Positions 1 through 10,574 of a DNA stretch of 64,000 nucleotides are shown piece after piece. The notes beneath the pieces were generated by a model, which searched no databases, was not told the origin of the DNA, and was given only the letters and a program-made list of their open reading frames with translations. Source of the stretch: an uncultured Sutterella sp. (lineage in GTDB: Bacteria > Pseudomonadota > Gammaproteobacteria > Burkholderiales > Burkholderiaceae_F); assembly GCA_900543805.1 (NCBI GenBank), contig UQTE01000009.1, positions 1 through 64,000 on the forward strand. Direction: 5' to 3'. The position numbers and the translations under genes are program-made. The first letter of the stretch is position 1, and each line of letters starts with the position of its first letter.

Positions 1-52
1 TTACCCAAAGCTGCCGCTTACAAAGGAAGTACCTAACTCCAAGCGTTACGGT

Positions 53-514
53 TTATTTCGTACAAATGGAGCAAGCCCCTCCCCCTTCATCTTCACCATA
101 AAGATCATCAATGTCGAGATGTTCAAGTCCAACTCTCAGAGGATTGATCGGTATGCTTTTTTTCTGGGCAGCCAGCCGCTTTTCGTAATCAGCTTTGATC
201 TGAGCAATCCGTTCCGGACGAGAAAGTTCCGCTAGAGATTCGCCCTGAGACCAGGTAAAAGGCGAACCGCCACCCAGAGCTGTTTTCTCGTACGCCATGG
301 CTTCCTTAAACTTGTCAGGATGGTGTTCGAGCAAATGCACCCATTCGATCTTCTGCTGAAAAAAGCAGAAGGTACATCCCGAACGCGATCGCCACTCGTA
401 ATAGGCAGGCAACTGTAGACCAGCGGAGTCCAAAAGATCGTAAACGCCAGCTTTATCAATACCTGCCTCACGGAAAGGAAGAATTACATGAAAATTCGGG
501 TGATTTTCACGCAT
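53..514 (-). CDS. PAPS-reductase-like protein, C-terminal fragment
   Basis: The 153 residues look like the C-terminal part of the phosphoadenosine-phosphosulfate reductase / PP-loop family often found in mobile and defence DNA. The clearest signature is the Cys-rich segment RSGCTFCFFQQKIEW near residues 44-58, and the protein ends with a CSIC pair. The N-terminal PP-loop (SGGKDS-type ATP-binding motif) that such proteins need is absent. The apparent ATG sits exactly where the DNA changes from moderate to high GC, so this is probably a 5'-truncated gene rather than a short complete one. No dnd, BREX or other modification genes are nearby. The family call is moderately confident; the biological role is unknown. 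Confidence 0.6.
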   Translation of the reverse strand: MRENHPNFHVILPFREAGIDKAGVYDLLDSAGLQLPAYYEWRSRSGCTFCFFQQKIEWVHLLEHHPDKFKEAMAYEKTALGGGSPFTWSQGESLAELSRPERIAQIKADYEKRLAAQKKSIPINPLRVGLEHLDIDDLYGEDEGGGACSICTK

Positions 515-2124
515 TCCTCGGCGGGGGCACGGCCGCGCAGAAGAAGTACGGGATCGAAGACTCGCCCGAAGCCTTCTTCCAAGACCTCGTCGACTGGTCC
601 GTAACTCTCCCGAACGGCTTTCCCGACTACCGCTTCAACGATCGGGACCAGGCTCACATGATCGCCTACAACTCGGTTCCGACCTATGACTGGCTCGTCC
701 GGATCGGCGTGCCGTTTCTCGACAAAAAGCCCGACAATGCGGGCGCCTACGGTGCGGGCTGCTCCGCGCCGCGCGAACTGCACTTCTCGTGGACGAAGGG
801 CGCTTCGCTCGAAGCCCCCGCGGGCACGGCCGGCAAGGTTCTCATGCGCAGCCTCGAAGACGCCGCACGCAAGGCGGGCGTTCAGTTCCTTCTCAACTAC
901 TACATGGACGAAATCCTGCGTGAAGAAGGCGAAAATGGTCGTTGCTGCGGCATCCGCGCCCACTTCTCGCCCAAGGTTCTTCCCGACGGCACGCGTCTGA
1001 AGAGCTTCCGCTCCGACGGCAACGTCGAATGCGAAGAAAAGGAAATCACGGTCCACGCCAGGAAGGTCCTCGTTCTCGCGACCGCCGGCTACACCGACAA
1101 CGTAAATTTCCGCCGCATGATCGATCCGCGCCTCACGAAGGAATTCGCTTCGGCCGCCTGCGAATATTCGCCGCAGGACGCTTCGGGCACGCTCGCCGCC
1201 ATCCGCGTGGGCGCCGGCCTCTGGGGCATGACGAACGCCTATACGGAACGGCCCATTTCGCTCACCCGCGGCGCCGTGATCGGCGTGCGCGACACCTATC
1301 TGCGCTGGGCTCCGGAATCCCCGATCTTCCCGCTCGTCAAGCACTCCGGCGTGTCGCTGCGCGACTGGCAGAACGCCATCGTCGTCAACTGGGTCGGCAA
1401 GCGCTTCTTCGAAGAAACGAGTTCCGCGGGCCTCAAGGCCGACTCCGCGGCGCTTACGAGTTACGGTACGGCCAACTCCACCCGCGGTCTGCTCGACGGC
1501 ACGAACGGCGCCTTCTTCAAGGACAAAGACAAGAACCCGTACGTCCAGGGCAACTGGCGCAACACGCAGCGCACGCCGTACAACCCGGTGAACTTCATCG
1601 CCGCGGCGCTCCAGATCAACGAAGGCTCGCACGCTCCCGACTGGTCGGCCGGTCCTCAGTGGGCGATCTTCGACAGCGAAACGATCAAGCGCGAACGCAT
1701 CCGCGTGAACGAAAAGTCCGTCGACCCGCAGTACTTTTTCAAGGCCGACTCGATTGAAGAACTGGCCGAGAAGATCAACACGAATCCGTGGATGAGCCAC
1801 AAGATGGATCCGAAGGTGTTGGCCGAAACGGTTCGCAACTACAACCGTTACGTCGACGAAGGCAAGGACCCGGACTTCGACAAGCCGACGCCGAAGCACA
1901 AGATTGAAAAGGGTCCCTTCTACGCGGCCTGGACCTCGGTGACGCTGCACGACTGCTACGCGGGTCTGCACGTCAACACCGACTGCCAGGTGCTCGACTG
2001 GGACGGCAACGCCATCCCCGGCCTCTATGCGGCGGGGGAAATCACGGGCGGCTCGTCCATGCACGGCCTCTCCCGCGGTCTGATCCAGGCCTACGTTCTC
2101 GGCAACACTTTCGCCAAGCTCTGA
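511..2124 (+). CDS. Flavocytochrome-c-type FAD reductase, 5'-truncated
   Basis: The reading frame is open from the junction near 511 and reads GGGTAAQKKYGIEDSPEAFF straight away, an internal stretch of fumarate reductase/urocanate reductase-like FAD proteins. The Tat or Sec signal and the N-terminal GxGxxG dinucleotide-binding segment, about 60-100 residues in relatives, are missing. The rest is intact: the central capping domain, and a C-terminal segment AIPGLYAAGEITGG that closes the FAD site. The first in-frame ATG, at 658, lies inside the conserved domain and has no convincing ribosome-binding site, so it is not the native start. The gene is followed by a small multiheme cytochrome, its likely electron donor in the periplasm. 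The substrate cannot be told from sequence. Confidence 0.8.
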   Translation, partial: AFLGGGTAAQKKYGIEDSPEAFFQDLVDWSVTLPNGFPDYRFNDRDQAHMIAYNSVPTYDWLVRIGVPFLDKKPDNAGAYGAGCSAPRELHFSWTKGASLEAPAGTAGKVLMRSLEDAARKAGVQFLLNYYMDEILREEGENGRCCGIRAHFSPKVLPDGTRLKSFRSDGNVECEEKEITVHARKVLVLATAGYTDNVNFRRMIDPRLTKEFASAACEYSPQDASGTLAAIRVGAGLWGMTNAYTERPISLTRGAVIGVRDTYLRWAPESPIFPLVKHSGVSLRDWQNAIVVNWVGKRFFEETSSAGLKADSAALTSYGTANSTRGLLDGTNGAFFKDKDKNPYVQGNWRNTQRTPYNPVNFIAAALQINEGSHAPDWSAGPQWAIFDSETIKRERIRVNEKSVDPQYFFKADSIEELAEKINTNPWMSHKMDPKVLAETVRNYNRYVDEGKDPDFDKPTPKHKIEKGPFYAAWTSVTLHDCYAGLHVNTDCQVLDWDGNAIPGLYAAGEITGGSSMHGLSRGLIQAYVLGNTFAKL

Positions 2125-2228
2125 TCGCCTACCGGGCGGGGTGAACCCCGCCCTTCACGAGACCCGCGCCCGCCCTTGGTTTCATTCGAACAAGAGCGGG
2201 CGTATCCGATCCCAAGATGGAGAAACTC

Positions 2229-2606
2229 ATGCGCGTTTCCACGATCGCCCAAAGCGCCTTCCTTCTCACCGCACTCGTCTTCGCGGGAGCCTCGTACGCG
2301 GCCATGACCCCGCAGGACTGCCTGCAGTGCCACGGTCCCTTCGAAGCCCTGCAGAAGAAAACGGAAAACTGGACGGACGAGTTCGGCGACAAGGTTCAGC
2401 CCCACGTTTATCTCGACGACAAGGCCGCAAACCCCCATCAAGGCGCCAAGGTTCCGCCCAACTGCACGGGTTGCCACGAAGAGCATCCTCTGCCTCCTCC
2501 CGCCAACTACAAGCCCGCAGTTCCGACGAGCTTTTCGATGTGCTACGGCTGCCATCACATGGAAAACTTCCAGAAGTGCGGCGATGCCGGCTGTCACGAA
2601 AAATAA
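2229..2606 (+). CDS. Small periplasmic multiheme cytochrome c
   Basis: This 125-residue protein has a Sec signal peptide (about residues 1-25, ending ...GASYAA) and three CxxCH haem-binding motifs: CLQCH, CTGCH and CYGCH. A fourth site near the C-terminus, CGDAGCH, has CX4CH spacing. That pattern matches the tetrahaem domain of flavocytochrome c and NapC/Fcc3-type donors. The start at 2229 is chosen over the in-frame ATG at 2217 because GGAGA lies about six bases before it. It lies 104 bases downstream of the truncated FAD protein, so the two very probably act as separate haem and flavin subunits of one periplasmic reductase. The acceptor is unknown. Confidence 0.85.
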   Translation: MRVSTIAQSAFLLTALVFAGASYAAMTPQDCLQCHGPFEALQKKTENWTDEFGDKVQPHVYLDDKAANPHQGAKVPPNCTGCHEEHPLPPPANYKPAVPTSFSMCYGCHHMENFQKCGDAGCHEK

Positions 2607-2685
2607 GTCGGAAGACTTTTTTCATGAAAGAATTTGACTTTCACCATGCAGGGTGAAGACGGCGACTTCGTAGCCAATTTTTTTG

Positions 2686-2720
2686 ACGGGAACTTCTCAT
2701 AGGTGCCCGTTTTTCTTTTT
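2686..2720 (+). terminator. Rho-independent terminator after the cytochrome gene
   Basis: ACGGG (2686-2690) pairs with CCCGT (2706-2710), the stem extends inwards past one mismatch, and a T-rich tract follows (2711-2720). It lies 80 bases after the cytochrome stop codon on the same strand. Confidence 0.6.
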
Positions 2721-2934
2721 CTGAACGCACCGGACAGAGCGCCAACGGATCCGTCGTCGACAACGGCATGGGGTGATCCGCTTATAAAATCCTCTCGGAG
2801 AACACCAACCCAACCGGAGAACTTTGACGAGCCCCCCTTTGCGAGCACCATTTTAAGTGCCGCTCAGGAACTAAAGAAAATATGGAGGACCGACATTCGC
2901 CCCACACGATGAAAGTCAAACTCTTTCTTTCATC

Positions 2935-2969
2935 AAAAAAAAGCGCCGCAGAACCGAAGCTCCGCGGCG
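2935..2969 (-). terminator. Orphan minus-strand terminator
   Basis: Read on the minus strand, CGCCGC (2969-2964) pairs with GCGGCG (2949-2944). An inner stem closes on a TTCG tetraloop, and an eight-T run follows (2942-2935). The hairpin is near-perfect, yet no convincing gene on this strand ends just upstream. Confidence 0.7.
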
Positions 2970-3445
2970 AATCCAAACCCTCAAAAAAACTCAACCCTTG
3001 GCTGAATCTCGAATAGACCTTGGAAGTCCCTTTCGATGATTGAAATGTAGCAAATGCTTCATCGGAAGGTATTTCCAAATCCTCGGAAAGTAACAAAGTG
3101 TTGAACGCCCACAGGCGCCCAGCAGAAGGAGTTGAAAAAACCAACAGCACCATGCGTCCCACCGTCACTCAAATTATCTTCCGCCGCAACAGTATTCAAA
3201 AGCCAGATCAAACTCTCCGGCACGCGCGGCGCTCCCATCCCTCTCACGTTTCGTTACGAAAAGAGGAGAGTTTTGCATCGGACTCGCCTATCGGCATCTT
3301 CTTCCGATGAGAAGTTCACCCGACAATTGTTGGGTCATGCACGACAGATCGGGAAAAATGCCGCAAAGGTCCGTAAAACCGACCTTCGTCTCCGCGTTGA
3401 GCACCGACCGGCATCAAACTTGGGGACACGGCCGTAAACCGATGG

Positions 3446-3467
3446 ACAATCTTCGCGAAAAGATTGT
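3446..3467. promoter_or_regulatory. Inverted repeat, possible operator of the M20 gene
   Basis: ACAATCTT and AAGATTGT form a perfect 8-base inverted repeat separated by six bases. It ends 42 bases before the start of the M20 peptidase gene, where a promoter would be expected, and is not followed by a T tract. A repressor or activator site is the simplest reading; the regulator is not identifiable. Confidence 0.4.
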
Positions 3468-3509
3468 GCGATACTGAGGGATCGTCTTAGAAAACAGAAG
3501 GAACAGAAG

Positions 3510-4835
3510 ATGACGCATCCCCGCATTGAAAAGACTGCATTTCTCGCTCTTCTTCTGGCAGCCGTGCCGGCGCTCGCCGCGCATGCGCCCGCCTGGGTGG
3601 AGGGCGAAGTGAAGGCCGCGGAGTCCGACCTCACGGCGCTTCGCCACAAGCTTCACGCCATGCCCGAACTCGGCAATCAGGAAGTGAAGACGCAGGCCGA
3701 AATCGTTCGGATTTTGAAGGAAGCCGGCATCGAGACCGTCGTCGGCACGAAGAACGCCCCGACGGCCGTACTCGGCATTCTGAATCCCGAGAAGAAGGAC
3801 ACGATCCTTCTTCGCGCCGACATCGACGCCCTTCCGATCAAGGAACGCACGGGGCTCCCTTATGCGAGTCAAGTGAAGGGAACCTACTGGGGCCGCGAAG
3901 GCGTGGACGTCTCCCACATGTGCGGGCATGACGCCCACATGGCGATGCTCCTCACCGCCGCGCAGATTCTCGCAAAGCACAAGACCGACGTGCCCCGCCG
4001 CGTGATCTTCGCCTTCCAGCCCGCGGAAGAAGGCGACTCGATCGAGAATCCCTTCACGGCCGAGAAGCCCCGTCTCTCGGGCGCCAAGGCCATGGTGGCG
4101 GACGGCGTGCTCGAAAAGTACGACGTCAAGAACGCCTTCGGAATTCATGTGATGGCTCGCGCGCCTTCGGGGAAGATCCTCGTCTCGCAGGGCGCCGCCC
4201 TGAACAGCGCCGACGCCTTTGAAATCAACATTAAAGGCTCGCAGGCCCACGGCGCAATGCCCTGGACGGGCTCCGACGCCACGCTCGCCGCCTCGCAGAC
4301 GGTCGTGGCGCTGCAGCAGATCGTCTCGCGCAACATCGACCTCACGAAGGGCATGGGCGTCATCACGGTCGGCAAACTCACGGCGGGCGAAACCGGAAAC
4401 GTCATGAGCGGCTCCGCCTACATGATGGGCACCATTCGCTCGAACCACCCCGACATCCGCGCGAAGCTTCTCGAGCGCATCCCCGAAGTGGCGGACGGCA
4501 CGGCCCGCGCGGGCGACGCCGAAGCGAAGACGAAGTTGATCGAAATCTACCCCGTCACCTGGAACGATCCGGCGCTCGCCGCGACGACCGTCTCTAACCT
4601 CAAGAACTTCGGGGTGGACGCCGAAATCTCCAAGTGGAACCCGGGCGCGAGCGAAGACTTCTCCTTCTTTGCCGAGAAGGTTCCGTCCGTCTTCATGTTC
4701 CTCGGCGTCGACAAGCCGGGCGTGAAGAACGCCCCGAACAATCACTCGGATCAATTCACGATCGACGACGCGGCTTTGCCTGCGGGCGTTCGCGCCCACA
4801 TCGCGGCGGCGATGAACCCGACCGCGACGAAGTGA
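3510..4835 (+). CDS. Exported M20-family metallopeptidase/amidohydrolase
   Basis: This is a 441-residue protein of the M20D amidohydrolase group (hippuricase / N-acyl-amino-acid hydrolase / IAA-amino-acid hydrolase type). The metal-binding motif HMCGHDAH is at about residues 136-143, the catalytic EE pair in QPAEEG at 173-174, and the dimerisation lid domain lies around 220-340. Unlike typical cytoplasmic relatives it begins with a hydrophobic signal peptide (about residues 10-25, ending ALAAHA), so it should act in the periplasm. The start has a GGAACAGAAG ribosome-binding region. It is transcribed alone, between a possible operator and a hairpin. The substrate is likely an N-acylated or amidated small compound, by family inference only. 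Confidence 0.85.
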   Translation: MTHPRIEKTAFLALLLAAVPALAAHAPAWVEGEVKAAESDLTALRHKLHAMPELGNQEVKTQAEIVRILKEAGIETVVGTKNAPTAVLGILNPEKKDTILLRADIDALPIKERTGLPYASQVKGTYWGREGVDVSHMCGHDAHMAMLLTAAQILAKHKTDVPRRVIFAFQPAEEGDSIENPFTAEKPRLSGAKAMVADGVLEKYDVKNAFGIHVMARAPSGKILVSQGAALNSADAFEINIKGSQAHGAMPWTGSDATLAASQTVVALQQIVSRNIDLTKGMGVITVGKLTAGETGNVMSGSAYMMGTIRSNHPDIRAKLLERIPEVADGTARAGDAEAKTKLIEIYPVTWNDPALAATTVSNLKNFGVDAEISKWNPGASEDFSFFAEKVPSVFMFLGVDKPGVKNAPNNHSDQFTIDDAALPAGVRAHIAAAMNPTATK

Positions 4836-4861
4836 TTCGGTTCTGATCCATTCCGCTCCCT

Positions 4862-4888
4862 TTCGGCCCGGGCCCGCCCCGGGCCGAA
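4862..4888. terminator. GC-rich hairpin after the M20 gene
   Basis: A long GC inverted repeat (TTCGGCCCGG ... CCGGGCCGAA) begins 26 bases after the stop codon. No T tract follows directly, so termination is plausible but not certain. The next 300 bases to feoB contain no gene that I can support. Confidence 0.45.
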
Positions 4889-5118
4889 TCGTCTTCGGGT
4901 CCCTCTTCGTCCGTAGCAACGCCTTCCTTTTTCTTCCTTCCGCTCTTCCCACAACGAATCTCGCCCGCAGTCCCTCACGCCGACCTCTCCCGCCTTTGGA
5001 CCATTCGAGCGTCCCATCTCCGGTCCGGCATCCCGACGGCCGTACGGAACACATCCGGCATTCTTAAACATCCTCTTCGAAAGGGCCGCCGCCTTTTTCT
5101 CTCGGGTCAATACCGTTC

Positions 5119-5155
5119 GTGTGCAACGCACACCCCCGAGTCACAATGCTAAAAT
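5119..5155 (+). promoter_or_regulatory. Promoter/operator candidate of the feo operon
   Basis: GTGTGC-AAC-GCACAC (5119-5133) is a perfect inverted repeat. Just after it an extended -10-like element, TGCTAAAAT (5147-5155), lies 37 bases before the feoB start. A Fur-box consensus is not visible, so the regulator is uncertain. Confidence 0.35.
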
Positions 5156-5191
5156 TCGCGTTTCGCAAAAATAAATAGAATTCCGCCGACC

Positions 5192-7555
<2,364 letters not shown>

Positions 7556-7571
7556 TGCGGAGACTCCTCAC

Positions 7572-7784
7572 GTGAATGCGGCAAGTTGGATCGTATTGCT
7601 CCTGATTGCGGCGGGCGTCCTCTGGGCCTGCCGCCGCATCCTCGGGGGGTCGGGCGGTTGCGGCGGATGCACGAACGAATCCTGCACCGCCCGAAAGACG
7701 AAGGGCCCCGCTCCGATCCGCTTCGTGCGAAAGGGCGAGAATTTACCCGCCGACTGTCTGCAAAAGGGAGCGCCGAGGCGCTGA
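7572..7784 (+). CDS. FeoB-associated Cys-rich membrane protein
   Basis: A 70-residue protein starting at GTG. One N-terminal membrane helix (about residues 5-20) is followed by a Gly/Cys patch, GGSGGCGGCTNESC, then a basic tail. Small proteins of this form routinely follow feoB and are called FeoB-associated Cys-rich proteins; a role in stabilising FeoB or handling iron is presumed, not shown. It lies 17 bases after feoB in the same operon and just before a terminator. Confidence 0.8.
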   Translation: MNAASWIVLLLIAAGVLWACRRILGGSGGCGGCTNESCTARKTKGPAPIRFVRKGENLPADCLQKGAPRR

Positions 7785-7812
7785 ATTCCTTCCGACACCC
7801 CTCAAAAACAAC

Positions 7813-7841
7813 ATCGGGACGGAGAACCTCTCCGTCCCGAT
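7813..7841. terminator. Bidirectional terminator between feo operon and flavoprotein gene
   Basis: ATCGGGACGGAG (7813-7824) pairs perfectly with CTCCGTCCCGAT (7830-7841). T-rich bases follow on both strands. It lies between two convergent genes and can serve both. Confidence 0.75.
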
Positions 7842-7862
7842 TTGCGTTTCAGGGAAACCCGT

Positions 7863-9770
7863 TTAACGGGCGACGCCCATCACGATTTCACCGGCTTTCT
7901 GGCCGTTGCCGAGCGCGTCGGGAATGGCGTTGCCGCCCACGCGGTTCGTGCCGTGCAGACCGCCCGTCACTTCACCCGCGGCATAGAGCCCCGGAATGAC
8001 CTTGCCGTTCTTGTCGAGGACTCGGGTCTGCGCGTCGACTTCCACGCCGCCCATCGTGTGGTGCACGGCGGGGGCGCGCATTTCGGCGTAATACGGTCCT
8101 TCGTAGAGCGTCACGTTCGGCGTGCAGGAGGCGCGACCGAAGTCGGGGTCGACCGTCTGCTTGCGGCAGAAGTCGTTCCATTTCGCCACGGTTTCACCCA
8201 GAACCTTCGGGTCCATGCCGACCTTCTTCGCGAGCTCTTCGATCGTGGGCGCTTCGTAGACCTTCTTGGCCTTCAAAAGGCTCTTGATGCTCTGGCCCTG
8301 CGCCGTGATGCCGTTTTCGTCGACCTTGGCGTTCTTCACCGTGGTGATGCGGTAGAAAACGCCGTCGGGCTGAGCGAGCGCGGCGCGCGAGAGAACGTCG
8401 CGGCGTTCGAGTTCATTCACAAAGCGCTTCCCTTCCTTGTTCACGTACATGGACGTGCCTTCGGCGACGGCCGTCGTAATGCTGCCGTTCGCCGGGTCGG
8501 TCGTGGGCAGAAGCTGGATGAAGCCCATGTCGATCAGGTTCGCGCCGACCGCCTCGGCCATGCGCATGCCGTCGCCCGTGATGGCGGGACTGTTCGTGGT
8601 CTTGACGTCGGGACCGAGCTTGCCGCCCCACTGGGTGTCGTATTTCATGCGCATTTCGGGATTCGCCCCGAAGCCGCCCGTCGTAAGAATCACGCCCTTA
8701 GAGGCCGAAGCCGTCACCTTTTCGCCGTTCGGGCCCGTGGCTTCGACGCCCACGACGCGGCCGTCCTTAACGATGAGCTTTTCAGCCTTCGTCTGATAGA
8801 GAATTTCAACGGGGAGCTTTTCCTTTTCGATCGTCGCGCGGAAGGTGTTGATGTAGCCGATGCCGGACTTGAAGTTCTTGGCGTCGTGCGAGCGCGGCCA
8901 GATGGCGCCCACGTACTGCGTCGTGTAGGGATTCCATTCGAGCCCCATCTTTTCGAGGCGGTCGACCTGCCCCGGAGCGATGCGCGCGAGTTCCGCGACG
9001 AGTTCGAGCTTCGCCGCGTAGTCGCCCGCCTTCCAGGTCTGAAGCGCATGCAGGGTCGGCGTATCGAAAAGCACGTCGGGAGACTTCGCGAGCCAATCCT
9101 TCCATTCCTTCTTCGCCTGTTCGATGAGTTTGGCGTGGAGTTCGTTCCTCGGCTTTTCGGCAAGGAGGTCTTCAACCATCTTGCGCTGGCCTTCGGACAT
9201 CTTTTGCTTGCCCTGCAGCTTCGGGTCGGCCGCGTTCAGAGCGCCGCCCGCGAGCACGGTGTTGCCGCCCAAGAAGCTCATCTTCTCGAGCACCACGACC
9301 TTGCCGCCCGCACGGGCCGCCGCAACGGCCGCGGACATGCCGGCGCCGCCACCGCCCACGATCACGACGTCGGCCTTGGGTTCGGTCGGAACCTTGACGA
9401 CGTAGCGGATGGTGTCGCCCTTCATGAACTTCGCCGGATCGAGGCCCGCCTTCTTCACGGCGTCGCGAACGGCGCCGAGGATGGCGAGGCTCGAGAAGGT
9501 CGCGCCGCTCACGCGGTCGACCTTGAGCGACTGGTTCTTCACGACTGTTTCGGGAATCCAGGCCAAGGGCTTTTCCGCGACCGCCGGGGTTTCGAAAGTC
9601 TGGACGATCTTGATGTCCGTGATGCGGTCCTTTTCGATCGTCACGTCGACGATCACTTCGTCGTTGTGACCCATGGCCGTGCCGCGGAAGGTTCCGTCGG
9701 CCGCATAGGCGCTGCCCGCGATCGCGGCGGCGGTGAGCACCGCAAGGGTCGTGAGGCGAATGTTTTTCAT
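7863..9770 (-). CDS. Periplasmic FMN/FAD flavoprotein reductase
   Basis: A 635-residue protein with a Sec signal peptide (residues 1-23, ending SAYA). An FMN-binding domain (about 24-115) contains the ApbE flavinylation motif DRVSGAT, with Thr91 the likely site of covalent FMN. A fumarate-reductase-type FAD domain starts with VVIVGGGGAG near 136-144. This architecture matches the urocanate reductase/FccA-like family, which moves electrons from the membrane through FMN to a flavin that reduces an unsaturated acid. No haem motifs are present. The start is supported by AAGGAGAAGCCTC before the ATG. It is transcribed alone. Urocanate, fumarate, methacrylate and cinnamates are all possible acceptors. 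Confidence 0.88.
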   Translation of the reverse strand: MKNIRLTTLAVLTAAAIAGSAYAADGTFRGTAMGHNDEVIVDVTIEKDRITDIKIVQTFETPAVAEKPLAWIPETVVKNQSLKVDRVSGATFSSLAILGAVRDAVKKAGLDPAKFMKGDTIRYVVKVPTEPKADVVIVGGGGAGMSAAVAAARAGGKVVVLEKMSFLGGNTVLAGGALNAADPKLQGKQKMSEGQRKMVEDLLAEKPRNELHAKLIEQAKKEWKDWLAKSPDVLFDTPTLHALQTWKAGDYAAKLELVAELARIAPGQVDRLEKMGLEWNPYTTQYVGAIWPRSHDAKNFKSGIGYINTFRATIEKEKLPVEILYQTKAEKLIVKDGRVVGVEATGPNGEKVTASASKGVILTTGGFGANPEMRMKYDTQWGGKLGPDVKTTNSPAITGDGMRMAEAVGANLIDMGFIQLLPTTDPANGSITTAVAEGTSMYVNKEGKRFVNELERRDVLSRAALAQPDGVFYRITTVKNAKVDENGITAQGQSIKSLLKAKKVYEAPTIEELAKKVGMDPKVLGETVAKWNDFCRKQTVDPDFGRASCTPNVTLYEGPYYAEMRAPAVHHTMGGVEVDAQTRVLDKNGKVIPGLYAAGEVTGGLHGTNRVGGNAIPDALGNGQKAGEIVMGVAR

Positions 9771-9802
9771 GAGGCTTCTCCTTTGGTCGAGTGAGTCGGT
9801 TC

Positions 9803-9818
9803 CGATCGTTTTCGATCG
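9803..9818. promoter_or_regulatory. CGATCG-TTTT-CGATCG inverted repeat upstream of the FMN/FAD reductase
   Basis: Two CGATCG hexamers separated by four T lie 33-48 bases before the start codon at 9770. Each half is itself a palindrome. The position suits a regulator site overlapping the promoter of the minus-strand gene. Confidence 0.4.
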
Positions 9819-9889
9819 ATATGCTTTGAGGCTACGGAAAAATTACATGAACAACCATTCAGAAAAACCTCAGGCCCGAGCTGGCGGCG

Positions 9890-9936
9890 ACAAAAAGCAA
9901 CCGCCCCGAACGGATGAACCCGAACGGGGCGGCTTT
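9890..9936 (-). terminator. Terminator of the dms operon
   Basis: CCGCCCCG (9901-9908) pairs with CGGGGCGG (9925-9932), and the stem continues inwards. On the minus strand it is followed by a five-T run (9896-9892). It lies 37 bases after the DmsB stop codon. Confidence 0.75.
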
Positions 9937-9968
9937 TGGGTTATGCGGCTAAGCCGTGGATCGTGCGG

Positions 9969-10559
9969 TTATTCCACGATCTTCGCCTTGGCGGCGGGAT
10001 GAACGACGAGGTTGGGCTTCGTCTTCTTGGGCGAGGGAAGCGGCACGATGTGCGCGCCTTCGCCGTACTTCGCGCGAAGTTCGTCCACGTAGCCGAAGTC
10101 AAGCGCGCGTTGCGTGCAGGCTTCGACGCACACGGGAAGACCGCCCTTCGAAATGCGGTCGACGCAGGCGTCGCACTTCGTCATCTTACCCGCCTTCTTG
10201 TCGAGGACCGGAGCGTGGTACGGACAGGCGGCCATGCACATGCCGCAGCCGATGCACTTCTTCGGATCGATCAGAACGAGGCCCCCGAGTTCGGGGTGCT
10301 TCGCGTGCGCCTTGGTGGGGCAGACCTTCACGCAGGCCGGATCGTCGCAATGATTGCACGAAACCGACACGTATCCGTGGAAGACGTCCTGATGCCAGGC
10401 GCCCGTGGCGCGGTCTTCACGCCAGGAACCCGATTCGTACGGAAGGACGTTTCGGAAGAAACGCCCGTCTTCGAGTCCGTTCTTGTCGGCGCAGGCAATC
10501 TGACAAGCCTTGCAGCCCGTGCAGCGGGCGGCGTCGAAATAAAAACCGTATTGCTTCAT
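9969..10559 (-). CDS. dmsB: DmsB-like 4Fe-4S electron-transfer subunit
   Basis: A 196-residue ferredoxin-like subunit with four Cys clusters: CTGCKACQIAC, CNHCDDPAC...C, CIGCGMCMAAC and CDAC...C. That is the four-cubane pattern of DmsB and related subunits. It carries electrons from the quinone pool to the molybdenum subunit encoded 15 bases upstream. There is no Tat signal; it would be exported with its partner. No membrane anchor (DmsC) gene follows: a terminator comes next. The complex must therefore use an anchor encoded elsewhere or a soluble donor. Confidence 0.9.
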   Translation of the reverse strand: MKQYGFYFDAARCTGCKACQIACADKNGLEDGRFFRNVLPYESGSWREDRATGAWHQDVFHGYVSVSCNHCDDPACVKVCPTKAHAKHPELGGLVLIDPKKCIGCGMCMAACPYHAPVLDKKAGKMTKCDACVDRISKGGLPVCVEACTQRALDFGYVDELRAKYGEGAHIVPLPSPKKTKPNLVVHPAAKAKIVE

Positions 10560-10574
10560 TTCATCCTCCCCTGC

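Larger units (their letters stand above)
2607..3509. other. About 900-base region without a convincing gene
   Basis: The stretch is noticeably richer in A+T than its surroundings. It holds the terminator of the cytochrome gene, a strong minus-strand terminator near 2935-2969 and an inverted repeat at 3446-3467. Short open frames exist on both strands (for example 62 and 128 codons on the minus strand around 2782-3247), but none has a recognisable domain, and the minus-strand terminator lies inside the longer one. The orphan terminator suggests that a minus-strand transcription unit once existed, or that an unannotated RNA is made here. Confidence 0.4.

Noticed and set aside
53..514. A Dnd phosphorothioation or other defence system
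   Set aside because: Only a truncated PAPS-reductase-like fragment is present. No other dnd, BREX or restriction gene is visible.
2782..3247. Minus-strand open frames of 128 and 62 codons
   Set aside because: A strong terminator lies within the longer one, and neither has a domain, a good start or typical codon use.
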